Positions 51,308-61,456 are shown, counted from the stretch's first letter. The stretch: DNA of 64,000 nucleotides from an uncultured Porphyromonadaceae bacterium (GCA_947176605.1 CAMWRH010000006.1:1-64000); one strand, 5' to 3'. Numbers and translations: made by a program. The notes: generated by a model from the letters alone, not told the origin.

Positions 51308-52018
51308 ATGAAAAATCACGATAATTCAGATATTCACGATGACGTATGCACCCCCGGCATTGCCGAAATGCCGGGAGATGTGCGATGGGGTGTGCTGTTT
51401 GACCTCGACGGCGTACTCATCGACAGCGAACATGAGTACACCCGCATCTGGGAACGCATAAACCGCGAATTCCCGACCGACGTGCCCAACTTCGCCGAGC
51501 GCATCAAAGGAACCACCCTCGAAAACATACTCGCCACCCACTACCCCGACCCCGAGACACGCAAGAGGGTAGAGGCACGCCTGCTCGAAGAAGAGGCGAA
51601 AATGGTGTATACCTACCTCCCCGGAGCCAAAGAACTGCTCGACGACCTCAAGCGCCACAACGTGCCCACAGCGCTCTTCACCAGCAGCAACGGCATAAAG
51701 ATGGCGCACCTCTACAAAGACCTCCCCGACATACGCCAATACTTTCAGACCATCATCACAGGCGACATGGTAAGGCATTCCAAACCGGATCCCGAAGGTT
51801 ACCTGATGGCCGCCAAATCCCTCGGCCTCACCGACGGCCACTGGGTGGTGGTGGAAGACTCGCTCCAGGGCGTAAAAGCCGGAGAAGCCTCGGGAGGAGC
51901 GGTGCTCGGTGTAGCCGGGACATTACCCCCTCTCACCCTGGCGCCGCACAGCGACGAAGTGACCGACACCCTCCAGGGTGTCACCGCCGAAACACTCCGC
52001 AAACTCATCAAAGCATAA
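51308..52018 (+). CDS. HAD family phosphatase (beta-phosphoglucomutase-like)
   Basis: This 236-residue HAD superfamily IA hydrolase has the nucleophile motif FD32-L-D34-GVLIDSE, the motif II Ser/Thr in LFTSSNG, the motif III Lys in RHSKPDPEGY and motif IV VVEDSLQGV. The cap is helical, as in beta-phosphoglucomutase and sugar-phosphate phosphatases. The exact substrate cannot be read from sequence. The N-terminal 25 residues are extra and polar. It ends six bases before rarA. Confidence 0.88.
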   Translation: MKNHDNSDIHDDVCTPGIAEMPGDVRWGVLFDLDGVLIDSEHEYTRIWERINREFPTDVPNFAERIKGTTLENILATHYPDPETRKRVEARLLEEEAKMVYTYLPGAKELLDDLKRHNVPTALFTSSNGIKMAHLYKDLPDIRQYFQTIITGDMVRHSKPDPEGYLMAAKSLGLTDGHWVVVEDSLQGVKAGEASGGAVLGVAGTLPPLTLAPHSDEVTDTLQGVTAETLRKLIKA

Positions 52019-52024
52019 CCGAAG

Positions 52025-53302
52025 ATGGCGGGCAACATACCATTGGCCGAACGGATGCGGCCGCAGACACTCGACAACTACATCGGACAGCGCCACCTCG
52101 TGGGTCCGGGAGGAGTGATACGCTCGATGATCGACACCGGGCGCATCAACTCATTCATACTCTGGGGCCCCCCCGGAGTAGGCAAGACCACCCTCGCACG
52201 CATCATCGCCAACGCCACCGAAGCCGAATTCTACACCCTGAGCGCCGTCACCTCCGGAGTCAAGGATGTGCGCGAAGTGATTGACCGCTGCGAAAAGGCC
52301 GGGCGCAGCATGTTTGCCAAAGCCCGACCGATACTCTTCATCGACGAGATACACCGCTTCAACAAATCCCAGCAGGACTCCCTGCTCGGAGCCGTAGAGA
52401 AAGGGGTGCTCACACTGATCGGAGCCACTACGGAGAATCCCTCCTTCGAAGTGATACGCCCGCTCCTCTCCCGCGCCCAGGTATATACCCTGAAATCGCT
52501 CGACAAAGCCGACCTTCAGCAGCTCCTCGCCCACGCCCTCGCCACCGACCCCATACTGCAGGCGCGGAGCGTAGAAGTGAAATCCACCGACGCACTCTTC
52601 CGCTTCGCCGGAGGGGATGCCCGCAAACTCCTCAACATAATCGACCTCATAGAGCAGTCGGCCCCCGACGGCCAACCGCTTCTGATCGACGATGACACAG
52701 TAATCGACCGGCTGCAGGAGAACCCCGCAGCCTACGACCGCAACGGCGAACTGCACTACGACATAATCTCGGCATTCATCAAATCAGTGCGCGGCAGCGA
52801 CCCCGACGCCTCCCTGTACTGGCTGGCGCGGATGGTGGCAGGAGGTGAAGACCCCGCCTTCATAGCCCGGCGCCTCGTGATACTCGCCGCCGAAGACATA
52901 GGGCTCGCCAACCCCAACGCCCTGCTGCTGGCCAACGCCACCTTCGACGCCCTCCAGAAAATCGGATGGCCCGAAGGGCGCATCATACTGGCCGAATGCA
53001 CCGTCTACCTCGCCACATCTCCCAAGAGCAACACCGCCTACATGGGTATCGCGGCCGCACTTGAAGAAGTGGGGCGCTCAGGCAATCTCCCCGTGCCGCT
53101 GCACCTGCGCAACGCCCCCACACAGCTGATGAAAGACCTCGGCTACCACGAGGGGTACAAATACTCCCACGACTACGCCAACAACTACTCCGACCAGCTA
53201 TACCTGCCCGAAGCCATAGCCGGCCACCGCTTCTGGCACGCCGGAGCCAACCCTTCGGAAGCCAGGATGCAGCAGCGTATGGACGAAATCAGAAAGAAAT
53301 GA
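52025..53302 (+). CDS. rarA: Replication-associated recombination protein A
   Basis: This is an AAA+ ATPase of the RarA/MgsA/WRNIP1 family (425 residues) that acts at stalled replication forks. Walker A is GPPGVGKTT (48-56), Walker [17 protein letters not shown], sensor 1 [12 protein letters not shown]-terminal tetramerisation domain contains [17 protein letters not shown]. It overlaps the next gene by ATGA. Confidence 0.95.
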   Translation: MAGNIPLAERMRPQTLDNYIGQRHLVGPGGVIRSMIDTGRINSFILWGPPGVGKTTLARIIANATEAEFYTLSAVTSGVKDVREVIDRCEKAGRSMFAKARPILFIDEIHRFNKSQQDSLLGAVEKGVLTLIGATTENPSFEVIRPLLSRAQVYTLKSLDKADLQQLLAHALATDPILQARSVEVKSTDALFRFAGGDARKLLNIIDLIEQSAPDGQPLLIDDDTVIDRLQENPAAYDRNGELHYDIISAFIKSVRGSDPDASLYWLARMVAGGEDPAFIARRLVILAAEDIGLANPNALLLANATFDALQKIGWPEGRIILAECTVYLATSPKSNTAYMGIAAALEEVGRSGNLPVPLHLRNAPTQLMKDLGYHEGYKYSHDYANNYSDQLYLPEAIAGHRFWHAGANPSEARMQQRMDEIRKK

Positions 53303-54900
53303 GAGAGACTACCGAACTGCGCCTCACCCCCCGCGAGGCCGCCGACCCGGCCGAGATACGCCGCGTGGCGGCACGTTCGCTCGGCCTCGCGCCCGAGCGC
53401 ATCAACGACGTGCGCATAGCACGCCGCTCGATCGATGCCCGCAAGAAAGATATAGTGGTAAACCTGACAGTAGCCGTAGCCACCGGCGACGACCTCACCG
53501 CCCTGCCACCCCTTGCTCCGGTCGACTTCCGGCCGGTCCCCGAGGATGCCCCGACAGTGCTGATAGTAGGGGCCGGACCCGCCGGACTCTTCGCCGCCCT
53601 GCGGGCGATAGAACACGGAGTGCGCCCCGTGGTGCTGGAGCGCGGACGCGATGTCGACACACGCCGCGTCGACATCGCCGAAATGAGCCGCAAAGGGGAG
53701 GTCAACCCCGAATCCAACTACTGCTTCGGCGAAGGGGGTGCCGGCACATTCTCCGACGGCAAACTCTACACCCGCTCCAAAAAGCGGGGCGACAACGAAG
53801 CCGTGATGCAGCTTCTGGTGCAGTTTGGCGCCAAAGATGAGATACTCTGCGACTCCCACCCGCACATCGGCAGCGACCTCCTGCCCAAAATCATAAAACG
53901 CATACGCGAGAAAATCATCGAATGCGGCGGCGAAGTGCGCTTCGCCACCCGCGTGGACTCCCTGATACTCACCGACGACCCCGACGGCACGCGCCGCGCC
54001 GATGGGGTGACCCTGGCCGACGGCACCCGCCTCTACGGCCCCGTGATACTCGCCACAGGGCATTCCGCCCGCGACACCATACGCCACCTCCACTCCCAGG
54101 GTGTGGATATGGAGGCCAAAGGATTCGCCATGGGTGTACGCCTTGAGCACCCCGCCACCCTCATCGACCGCCTGCAATACCACTCGCCCGAAGGGAAAGG
54201 GAAATACCTCCCCACGGCAGAATACAACTACGTGGCGCAGGCCGACGGACGCGGCGTCTACAGCTTCTGCATGTGTCCGGGCGGGGTAGTGGTGCCCGCC
54301 ATGTCGGCACCGGGGGAAAGCGTGGTCAACGGCATGTCGGCTTCCGCCCGCGGAGGGCGTTGGAGCAACTCCGGGATGGTCGTGGAGATACGCCCCGGCG
54401 ACTATCCCGAATACGAGCGCTACGGCGTATTCCAGCTGCTCGAACTTCAGGCCGACATCGAACGCCGCTTCTTCCGCGCCGCCGCCGACACCCTTCGGGC
54501 ACCGGCGCAGCGCATGACCGACTTCGTGGCCGGGCGCCCCTCCGACTCTCTCCCCGCCTCATCCTATCCTGCCGGACTCGTGCCGGCGAGAGTCGACCTC
54601 CTCCTCCCTCCCGGGATATCCGAAAGGCTGAAAAAGGGGTTCCGCACGTTCGGCTTCAGGAGCAAAGGGTTCCTCACCCCCGAGGCCACCGTAATCGGAC
54701 TTGAAAGCCGCACCAGTTCACCCGTGCGCCTCCCCCGCGACCGCGAGACACTGCAGCACACCGGGATATCCCGCCTATATCCCGCCGGCGAGGGGGCCGG
54801 CTATGCCGGAGGGATCGTCTCCGCCGCCGTCGACGGGCGCCGCTGCGTGGATGCCCTCGTCGGCAATAAACAGTTATATTGCCCGAATCCGAAAAAATGA
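53299..54900 (+). CDS. FAD-dependent dehydrogenase (COG2509-like)
   Basis: This 533-residue flavoprotein has an N-terminal region of about 80 residues with a ferredoxin-like fold, then the dinucleotide-binding motif VGAGPAGLFAA (from residue 90) and a second conserved segment FGEGGAGTFSDGKLYTR. A C-terminal GEGAGYAGGIVSAAVDG closes the FAD site. The family is widespread in Bacteroidetes and Firmicutes, but its substrate is unknown. It is translationally coupled to rarA through ATGA. Confidence 0.85.
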   Translation: MRETTELRLTPREAADPAEIRRVAARSLGLAPERINDVRIARRSIDARKKDIVVNLTVAVATGDDLTALPPLAPVDFRPVPEDAPTVLIVGAGPAGLFAALRAIEHGVRPVVLERGRDVDTRRVDIAEMSRKGEVNPESNYCFGEGGAGTFSDGKLYTRSKKRGDNEAVMQLLVQFGAKDEILCDSHPHIGSDLLPKIIKRIREKIIECGGEVRFATRVDSLILTDDPDGTRRADGVTLADGTRLYGPVILATGHSARDTIRHLHSQGVDMEAKGFAMGVRLEHPATLIDRLQYHSPEGKGKYLPTAEYNYVAQADGRGVYSFCMCPGGVVVPAMSAPGESVVNGMSASARGGRWSNSGMVVEIRPGDYPEYERYGVFQLLELQADIERRFFRAAADTLRAPAQRMTDFVAGRPSDSLPASSYPAGLVPARVDLLLPPGISERLKKGFRTFGFRSKGFLTPEATVIGLESRTSSPVRLPRDRETLQHTGISRLYPAGEGAGYAGGIVSAAVDGRRCVDALVGNKQLYCPNPKK

Positions 54901-54901
54901 C

Positions 54902-54909
54902 TAAATTTG
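54902..54909 (+). promoter_or_regulatory. -7 box directly upstream of tsaB
   Basis: TAAATTTG ends four bases before the tsaB ATG. ATTG lies 20 bases upstream (54878-54881). If used, the mRNA would be leaderless or nearly so. Confidence 0.45.
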
Positions 54910-54913
54910 CAAT

Positions 54914-55624
54914 ATGAGCGTGATCCTCAATATAGAGACCGCCGCACGCATATGTTCGGTGGCGGTAAGCATGGACGGTATGATAGATTTCCATATCGAA
55001 TCGGAAGAAGCGATGCAGCACGCGTCGCTTCTGGCCGGATACGTCGACCGTTGTCTGCAACACATAGCCCGCCGCGAGCTGCAGCTTGATGCAGTGGCGG
55101 TGAGCATCGGTCCGGGTAGCTACACCGGACTGCGTATCGGTCTGTCGCTGGCCAAGGGGCTATGCTTCGCCAAAGACATACCGCTGATCGGAGTGCCCAC
55201 CCTCGAGCTTCTTGCCGTAAAAGGGATGTTCGGGCTGCGCGATGCCGAAGGCGACGAGATACTCGTGCCGATGATCGATGCCCGCCGCATGGAGGTATAC
55301 ACAGCCGCCTACGACTTCTCCCTCCGCCCCCTCATGGAGCCGCGTCCCATGATACTCGATGCCGACTCCTACGCCGACCTCCCCGCCGACCGCCGGATAG
55401 TATTCATCGGCGACGGCGTCGACAAGGCCCGCGAAGTGGTGCGCCATCCCGGCGCCCTCTTCCTCACCAACGCCATGCCCCTGGCCATCGACATGGTGGC
55501 CCTCTCGGAGCGAGCCTTCCGCCGGGGCGACTTTATGGATACAGCCTACGGAGTGCCCTACTACATGAAAGAATACCAGGCCACCACGCCCAAAAACAAA
55601 GTGCTCTCCGGCGCAGGGAAATAA
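54914..55624 (+). CDS. tsaB: tRNA t6A37 biosynthesis protein TsaB
   Basis: TsaB is the non-catalytic partner of TsaD in making N6-threonylcarbamoyladenosine at tRNA position 37 (236 residues). It is an ASKHA-fold protein with ILNIETAA at the N-terminus and the family signature VSIGPGSYTGLRIGLSLAKGLC. It lacks the metal-binding His of TsaD. It is encoded 13 bases after the FAD protein. Confidence 0.93.
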   Translation: MSVILNIETAARICSVAVSMDGMIDFHIESEEAMQHASLLAGYVDRCLQHIARRELQLDAVAVSIGPGSYTGLRIGLSLAKGLCFAKDIPLIGVPTLELLAVKGMFGLRDAEGDEILVPMIDARRMEVYTAAYDFSLRPLMEPRPMILDADSYADLPADRRIVFIGDGVDKAREVVRHPGALFLTNAMPLAIDMVALSERAFRRGDFMDTAYGVPYYMKEYQATTPKNKVLSGAGK

Positions 55625-55639
55625 CCCAACCCTAAAAAG

Positions 55640-56290
55640 ATGCAAGAAATGACTCACGACGACATACTATCCGAAAACTCCTTCAAATTCATCCCCTACA
55701 ACACCGGGATGCCACATCTGCCGCTCCCCGAATACGGGCGCAATATCCAGAACATGGTAGACTACTGCGTCGAAATCCCCGACCGCGAGGAGCGCACCGT
55801 CTGCGCCCACGCAATAGTAGGGGTGATGCGCACGCTCTTCCCGCAGAACGTGGGTGAGAACGGCGACATGAAGAAATTCTGGGACCATCTCAACATCATG
55901 GCCCGCTTCGAACTCGACATCGACTTCCCCTGCGAGGTGGTGACTGCCGACACGGTCAATCCGCGTCCGGCACAGCTGCGGTATGAGAAATCGCCGATAC
56001 GCAACCGCCAGTACGGGCGCAGCCTCGAGAACATCGTAAAGATCGTGGCCATGATGGAGCCGGGCGAAGAGCGCGACCGCCTTATCTCCATGATAGCCCA
56101 TCAGATGAAGAAACTCCTGCTCACCCACAACCCCGACGGAGTCGACAACGCCCGCATCCTGCGCGACCTCTACAACTACTCCGAAGGGCGCATCGACCTC
56201 GACCCGAACCGCTACATACTGCACGAGTTCCGCGATGTCACGCCGGTGCCGAAAGGTAAGAAAGGGCGCAATAAGAAAAACCGCCTCTGA
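55640..56290 (+). CDS. DUF4290 domain-containing protein
   Basis: This 216-residue cytoplasmic protein belongs to a family that as far as I know is restricted to Bacteroidetes and is found next to murA. It has recognisable motifs PEYGRNIQNMVDYC and IRNRQYGRSLENIV. The tail is basic (KGKKGRNKKNRL). The function is unknown. The murA and rimM neighbours may hint at an envelope or translation link. An alternative ATG lies three codons downstream. Confidence 0.85.
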   Translation: MQEMTHDDILSENSFKFIPYNTGMPHLPLPEYGRNIQNMVDYCVEIPDREERTVCAHAIVGVMRTLFPQNVGENGDMKKFWDHLNIMARFELDIDFPCEVVTADTVNPRPAQLRYEKSPIRNRQYGRSLENIVKIVAMMEPGEERDRLISMIAHQMKKLLLTHNPDGVDNARILRDLYNYSEGRIDLDPNRYILHEFRDVTPVPKGKKGRNKKNRL

Positions 56291-56378
56291 GCGGCGTGCC
56301 GCCTGCGCCGTGTGAGCCTTTGCCGACTCCCAGGGATTCAGGCGTATTCACCACTAAAGAAGAGAGAAGAAGATACAG

Positions 56379-57692
56379 ATGGGTACATTCATAGTAGAAG
56401 GAGGCAACAAACTCTCGGGCAGCATCCGCCCGCAGGGAGCCAAAAACGAGGCGCTCGAAGTGATATGCGCCACACTGCTCACATCCGAGAAGGTGACGAT
56501 CTCCAACCTTCCCGACATACTCGACGTGAGAAACCTTATCAGCCTTCTGGCTGACTTCGGAGTGAAAATCAACTTCATCGACCCGCACACCTGCGAATTC
56601 CAGGCCGATGAACTCGACTTCAAATATATCGAGACCCCCGACTACCGCCGCCGCGCCGCATCGCTGCGCGGATCGGTGATGATCATCGGTCCGCTGCTGT
56701 CGCGCTTCGGCCACGCCGTGCTCCCCAAGCCGGGAGGCGACAAGATAGGGCGCCGCCGCCTCGACACCCACTTCCAGGGGATGATAAGCCTCGGCGCCGA
56801 CTTCGAATACGACAGCGACGAGGGGCTCTACAAGATTTCAGCCCCCGACGGACTCTCGGGACAGTACATGCTCCTCGACGAAGCCTCCGTCACCGGCACC
56901 GCCAACCTCATCATGGCCGCCGTGCTGGCCCGCGGCACCACCACCATCTACAACGCCGCCTGCGAACCCTACATACAGCAGCTCTGCCGGATGCTCGTAT
57001 CAATGGGAGCCGATATCGAAGGGATAGGGAGCAACCTGCTCACCATCACCGGCGTAAAGTCGCTTTCCGGCACGAGCCACACCTGCCTGCCCGACATGAT
57101 CGAAGTGGGCAGCTTCATCGGGATGGCCGCCATGACGGGGAGCGACATAGTGCTTGAAGACGTAAGCCTGCGCAATCTCGGGATAATGCCCGAGATGTTC
57201 CGCCGCCTCGGCGTCAACCTGCAGATAGAGGGGGACAACATCCGCGTCAACCAGCGTGACATCTACGAGATAGAGACCTTCATGGACGGCAGCATCATGA
57301 CCTTCGCCGATGCGCCGTGGCCCGGACTTTCGCCCGACCTGCTGAGTATTTTCCTCGTCGTCGCAACCCAAGCCAAGGGAAGTGTGTTGATACATCAGAA
57401 GATGTTTGAATCGCGCCTGTTCTTCGTCGACAAGCTCATCGACATGGGGGCACGCATCATACTGTGCGACCCGCACCGTGCGGCAGTAATCGGAAGCGGA
57501 CGCTTCCACACGCTGCACGCCACATCGATGGTATCGCCCGACATCCGCGCCGGCATAGCGCTGCTCATAGCAGCCCTCGGCGCCTCCGGCACGAGCCGCA
57601 TTCAGAACATCGACCAGATCGACCGTGGCTACGAGAACATCGAGGCCCGTCTGCGCAGTCTCGGCGCCAGCATAATCCGCGTCGACGACTGA
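56379..57692 (+). CDS. murA: UDP-GlcNAc 1-carboxyvinyltransferase (Cys-to-Asp MurA)
   Basis: This enzyme transfers enolpyruvate from PEP to UDP-GlcNAc, the first committed step of peptidoglycan synthesis (437 residues, full length). The N-terminal PQGAKNEALE holds the substrate Lys-Asn. The active-site loop reads KPGGD121KIGRRRLDTH, so the residue matching E. coli Cys115 is Asp. Asp at this site is known from Mycobacterium, Chlamydia and Borrelia to retain activity but prevent fosfomycin alkylation. Confidence 0.96.
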   Translation: MGTFIVEGGNKLSGSIRPQGAKNEALEVICATLLTSEKVTISNLPDILDVRNLISLLADFGVKINFIDPHTCEFQADELDFKYIETPDYRRRAASLRGSVMIIGPLLSRFGHAVLPKPGGDKIGRRRLDTHFQGMISLGADFEYDSDEGLYKISAPDGLSGQYMLLDEASVTGTANLIMAAVLARGTTTIYNAACEPYIQQLCRMLVSMGADIEGIGSNLLTITGVKSLSGTSHTCLPDMIEVGSFIGMAAMTGSDIVLEDVSLRNLGIMPEMFRRLGVNLQIEGDNIRVNQRDIYEIETFMDGSIMTFADAPWPGLSPDLLSIFLVVATQAKGSVLIHQKMFESRLFFVDKLIDMGARIILCDPHRAAVIGSGRFHTLHATSMVSPDIRAGIALLIAALGASGTSRIQNIDQIDRGYENIEARLRSLGASIIRVDD

Positions 57693-57776
57693 TAATCCCC
57701 ACTCCACGCCTTAGGCGATGCCGGCATGGCATCCCGGGAGGGGCGGAGCGGAATGGCTTACTAAACATATATTACC

Positions 57777-58334
57777 ATGATTGAAGAAAAATCTATAATA
57801 TCCGCCGGAAAATTCCTGAAGCCTCACGGACTGAAAGGTGAACTCAACGTGCTCGTGGAGTTTGACTCCGCAATCCTTGAAGAGGATTACCCGATAATCG
57901 TGGATATCGACGGCATATACGTGCCGTTCTACGCCGAATCGGTGCGCCCGAAAGGGCACTTCAGTTCGCTCGTCAAGCTGCAGGGTGTCGACTCCCAGGA
58001 AGAGGCCCGACCCTTCGTCAACAAGGAATTCTACCTGCTGCGCAGCGATGTGGCGGAATTCATGGATGTGGATGAAGACGAGATACAGACCGAGGACGAG
58101 TTCGTGGGCTACAAGGTCTACGACAAGGACCACGGCTACATAGGCACCGTGGAATCCGTGGACAGCAGCACCGCCAACCTCCTGCTGCTCGTGCGCCCCG
58201 ACGGCGAGGATGCCGACATCATCTACATCCCCTTCGATCCGGATTTCATCACAAGCGTCGAAGAGGACCGCGATACCGGCGAATGCAGCATGAACCTCGA
58301 CCTCCCCGACGGACTCCTTGACCTCAACGCCTGA
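57777..58334 (+). CDS. rimM: Ribosome maturation factor RimM
   Basis: This 185-residue protein assists maturation of the 30S head by binding ribosomal protein S19. The N-terminal RimM domain shows the AGKFLKPHGLKGELNV signature, and a C-terminal PRC-barrel contains VGYKVYDKDHGYIGTV. It is slightly longer and more acidic than the enterobacterial form. It follows murA at 84 bases. Confidence 0.93.
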   Translation: MIEEKSIISAGKFLKPHGLKGELNVLVEFDSAILEEDYPIIVDIDGIYVPFYAESVRPKGHFSSLVKLQGVDSQEEARPFVNKEFYLLRSDVAEFMDVDEDEIQTEDEFVGYKVYDKDHGYIGTVESVDSSTANLLLLVRPDGEDADIIYIPFDPDFITSVEEDRDTGECSMNLDLPDGLLDLNA

Positions 58335-58429
58335 GCAGGAGGAGAGAGGAGAGAGAGCAGCGCCTGACGGCCTGCGCATCCTTCCGGCTCCCCCCCGGTA
58401 ACAGTATTAACCCGAAAACAGATCAGCAT

Positions 58430-58750
58430 ATGTCGACCGAACTTGAATATGATGAAGACCGCGCCATAGCATTCATCCGCAACTATGTGGGTGATGAGGT
58501 AAGCGCACAGTATAGCGATGACGAGATACTCTACGTAATCGACATCATCTGGGATTATTATGAACGCAAGGGATTCACGTCACTCTCCCCAAAGGCCACC
58601 GAGAACGGCGAGCTTGACGAGTCCGACCTCCTTGCGTATGTGAAAAAAGAGCTTGCCGCCGACCGCGAGATACTGATGGATCCCGCCGACCTCGACAAGA
58701 TAATAAAAGGAGAACTCGATTATGAGGAATCGCTTGAAGACGCTGAGTAG
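58430..58750 (+). CDS. Small acidic conserved hypothetical protein
   Basis: I do not recognise a named family for this 106-residue protein. It is strongly acidic with predicted helices (YSDDEILYVIDIIWDYYERKG and ESDLLAYVKKELAADREI) and has no signal peptide or membrane segment. Its 3' end overlaps the next gene by 29 bases, which argues for a real, coupled gene. It may be a cytoplasmic adaptor, but nothing more can be said. Confidence 0.75.
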   Translation: MSTELEYDEDRAIAFIRNYVGDEVSAQYSDDEILYVIDIIWDYYERKGFTSLSPKATENGELDESDLLAYVKKELAADREILMDPADLDKIIKGELDYEESLEDAE

Positions 58751-59372
58751 GCCGCTTGTCATGCTCATGCTCGGACTCTGCGCCATGCTCCCGGCATCGG
58801 CCCAGAAACCCGAGGAACTCGACGAAATGAGTTTCGCCGAGATACTCAACTCCGTCGACCCCGGCAAACAGGTGGACCTCGTGCGCACCTTCCAGGAGCG
58901 CGAGGCAAGCAACGTGCTGCTCAAAAACCGCAACCTCACCGAAGCCAACGGCTGCACCGTCGACGCGATACGCAACCGCGAGGTGCTCGTGGTCACAATC
59001 CCCGCCTCCCGACTGTTCGGCCCCAACCAGACCGAACTTCTTGAATCGGCCGGACGCTTCCTCGAGCCCTTCCGCCGATACCTCAAGGAACCCGACATGT
59101 ACCGTGTGCTCGTAGTGATGCACACCGACAACACCGGCTCCGAAGCCTACCGCGAGAACCTGACCGTAGAGCGGGCCGAAGCCGTGGCCGACTGGTTTGA
59201 AAAGAGCGGCATCGACACCGAGTATCTCTTCCCCTTCGCCATGAGCGACGATATCCCGCTCGTGCCCAACGACTCATTCGAGAACCGTGAGCGCAACCGC
59301 CGCCTCGAGATCTACCTCGTGCCCGGCGAGACAATGATAGAAAAAGCCAAAAAGGGGCGTATAGCCCTCTGA
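58722..59372 (+). CDS. Exported OmpA-domain protein
   Basis: This 216-residue protein has a signal peptide (RPLVMLMLGLCAMLPASAQ) and a C-terminal OmpA-like peptidoglycan-binding domain. Recognisable parts are TDNTGSEAYRENLTVERAEAVADWF and the closing NRERNRRLEIYLVP. There is no beta-barrel before it, so it is probably periplasmic or attached through a partner. Its start overlaps the upstream gene by 29 bases. Confidence 0.85.
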   Translation: MRNRLKTLSRPLVMLMLGLCAMLPASAQKPEELDEMSFAEILNSVDPGKQVDLVRTFQEREASNVLLKNRNLTEANGCTVDAIRNREVLVVTIPASRLFGPNQTELLESAGRFLEPFRRYLKEPDMYRVLVVMHTDNTGSEAYRENLTVERAEAVADWFEKSGIDTEYLFPFAMSDDIPLVPNDSFENRERNRRLEIYLVPGETMIEKAKKGRIAL

Positions 59373-59383
59373 ACCTACAGTAA

Positions 59384-60559
59384 ATGACAGAAACACTGCC
59401 CCTGCCTCCCACGCCATGCTACGTGGTGGATGAGGCACGTCTGCGCCGCAACATGCGCAAACTCACCGATGCATCCGCCCGCTCAGGCGTAAAGATAATA
59501 ATGGCCTTCAAAGCCAACGCGCTTTGGAAGACATTTCCCATAATCGCCGAATACTTCACGGCATCCACAGCCTCATCGCTCAACGAGATGAGGCTTTCGC
59601 TCGATTATCTGGGTCATGACGTGCACGCTTACTGCCCCGTATACACAGAGCAGACATTCCCGCACTTCCTCGAAGGGTGCACCCACATCACCTTAAACAG
59701 CGTGGCGCAGTTTGAGAAATACTATCCGGCCATAAAGGCCTGGAACGAAGAGCATGCCGCCACCGACGGCCGCCGCGTGTCGGCCGGACTGCGCATAAAT
59801 CCGCATTGCAGCGTAATCGAGACCGACATCTACAACCCCTCGCTCCCCGGAAGCCGCTTCGGTGTGGACGCCTCCGATCTGACTGAGCTCCCCGACGGAC
59901 TCGAGGGGCTCCACTTCCATGCCCTCTGCGAGTCGACGAGCTACGACCTCGAAAAGGTGCTCGATGCCGTAGAGGAGCAGTTTGGCCCGATGCTCGACAA
60001 GGTGAAATGGCTCAACATGGGAGGCGGTCACCTGATCACCCGCGAAGGCTACGACGTAGACCACTTCGTGGAGATCACACGCCGGCTACGCGAACGTCAC
60101 CCCGGACTGGAACTCATAATCGAGCCGGGCAGCGCATTCACATGGCAGACCGGCGACCTGCACACCACAGTGCTCGACGTAGTGGAAAACGCCGGAGTGA
60201 GCACCGCCATAATCGATGCCTCATTCGCCTGCCATATGCCCGACTGCCTTGAAATGCCCTACAAGCCCGGCATAGCCGAGGCGATACCCGACAGCGAGCC
60301 GGTGGAAGGGGAGGAGTGGAGCTACCGTCTGGGTGGAAACTCCTGCCTCAGCGGCGACTACGTGGGCGACTGGCGGTTTGACCGCCCGCTGCGCCCCGGC
60401 GACCGCCTGACGCTGCTCGACATGAACCATTACACCACCGTAAAGACCAACATGTTCAACGGCATACAGCACCCCTCGATGTGGCTGCGCCGCGAAGACG
60501 GCACACTTCAGCTGCTGCGCGAATTCACCTACGAAGACTACCGCGACCGCATGGACTGA
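59384..60559 (+). CDS. nspC: Carboxynorspermidine/carboxyspermidine decarboxylase
   Basis: This PLP-dependent, alanine-racemase-fold decarboxylase makes norspermidine or spermidine by the carboxy- pathway (391 residues). The PLP lysine is Lys43 in AFKANALWKTFP, followed by the family segment STASSLNEMRLS. His and Gly-rich PLP motifs (HFHALCE, NMGGGHLITREGYD) and the acidic ACHMPDCLEMPY site are typical of NspC. Bacteroidetes use this route for spermidine. It starts 11 bases after the OmpA-domain gene. Confidence 0.94.
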   Translation: MTETLPLPPTPCYVVDEARLRRNMRKLTDASARSGVKIIMAFKANALWKTFPIIAEYFTASTASSLNEMRLSLDYLGHDVHAYCPVYTEQTFPHFLEGCTHITLNSVAQFEKYYPAIKAWNEEHAATDGRRVSAGLRINPHCSVIETDIYNPSLPGSRFGVDASDLTELPDGLEGLHFHALCESTSYDLEKVLDAVEEQFGPMLDKVKWLNMGGGHLITREGYDVDHFVEITRRLRERHPGLELIIEPGSAFTWQTGDLHTTVLDVVENAGVSTAIIDASFACHMPDCLEMPYKPGIAEAIPDSEPVEGEEWSYRLGGNSCLSGDYVGDWRFDRPLRPGDRLTLLDMNHYTTVKTNMFNGIQHPSMWLRREDGTLQLLREFTYEDYRDRMD

Positions 60560-60628
60560 TCCCGTCTGAAATCCCCGACACCACATCCGGCCTCAGCCGT
60601 ACCCGATACAATCTACGCACAAAGTAAA

Positions 60629-61456
60629 ATGACAATACGCAATCTTCTTCTTCTCCCCGTGTTGACCCTCTTCCCCCTTAGCGCGTTCTGCTGGGGGCAG
60701 AAAGGGCATGATGTCACCGCCGCCATAGCCGAGCGCCATCTCACCCCGGCCACATTAGACGCGGTGACCGACCTGCTCGACGGCAAATCCATGGTATACT
60801 ACGCCAACTGGCCCGACAACGCCTGCCATACTCCCGAATATGCCTACACCAAGACATGGCATTACAAAAACATAGACGCAGGGCAGAGCTATGCAGAGGC
60901 TCCCGACATACCCGAAGGCAACATCGTAGGAGCCCTCGAAGAGCAATACCGCGTGCTCACCGACTCCACCGCCTCGCGTGAACAGAAATGGCTCGCACTG
61001 GTGCTGACCGTGCACTTCCTCGGCGACCTCCATCAGCCCATGCACATGGGTCGCCTTACCGACCGTGGTGGCAACAGCCATAAAATCTCCTTCTTCGGCA
61101 CTCCCACCAACCTGCACAGCGTATGGGACACCGATCTCCCCGAAGCCGCCCACAAATGGAGCTACACCGAATGGGCCGACAACATCGACCGCGCCACACC
61201 GGCACAGACTGAGGAGATACTCGCCGGAGGCACCCCGTACAAATGGGGAGAAGAGACTTACGGCATAGTAGGGAAAGTATACGATGCCACCCCCGAAGGT
61301 ACCGACGTAAGCTACGACTACATAGCCGAATGGACCCCCGTCGTGGAAGACCGCTTCCTGCGCGGCGCCCTTCGTCTGGCCGATCTGCTCAACGGTATAT
61401 TCGACCCCGCCTACACACCCCTCAACAAAATGGCCGAAGCCAATGCAGGAAAATAA
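60629..61456 (+). CDS. Secreted S1/P1-type nuclease
   Basis: This zinc-dependent single-strand nuclease/phospholipase C-fold enzyme has 275 residues. A signal peptide ends near SAFC, exposing the N-terminal Trp22 (WGQKGHD) whose amine and carbonyl bind zinc in this family. His and Asp ligands are visible in GHDVT, HYKNID, HFLGDLHQPMH and NLHSVWD. It probably degrades extracellular or periplasmic nucleic acids for phosphate and nucleosides. It overlaps the following gene by 14 bases. Confidence 0.92.
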   Translation: MTIRNLLLLPVLTLFPLSAFCWGQKGHDVTAAIAERHLTPATLDAVTDLLDGKSMVYYANWPDNACHTPEYAYTKTWHYKNIDAGQSYAEAPDIPEGNIVGALEEQYRVLTDSTASREQKWLALVLTVHFLGDLHQPMHMGRLTDRGGNSHKISFFGTPTNLHSVWDTDLPEAAHKWSYTEWADNIDRATPAQTEEILAGGTPYKWGEETYGIVGKVYDATPEGTDVSYDYIAEWTPVVEDRFLRGALRLADLLNGIFDPAYTPLNKMAEANAGK

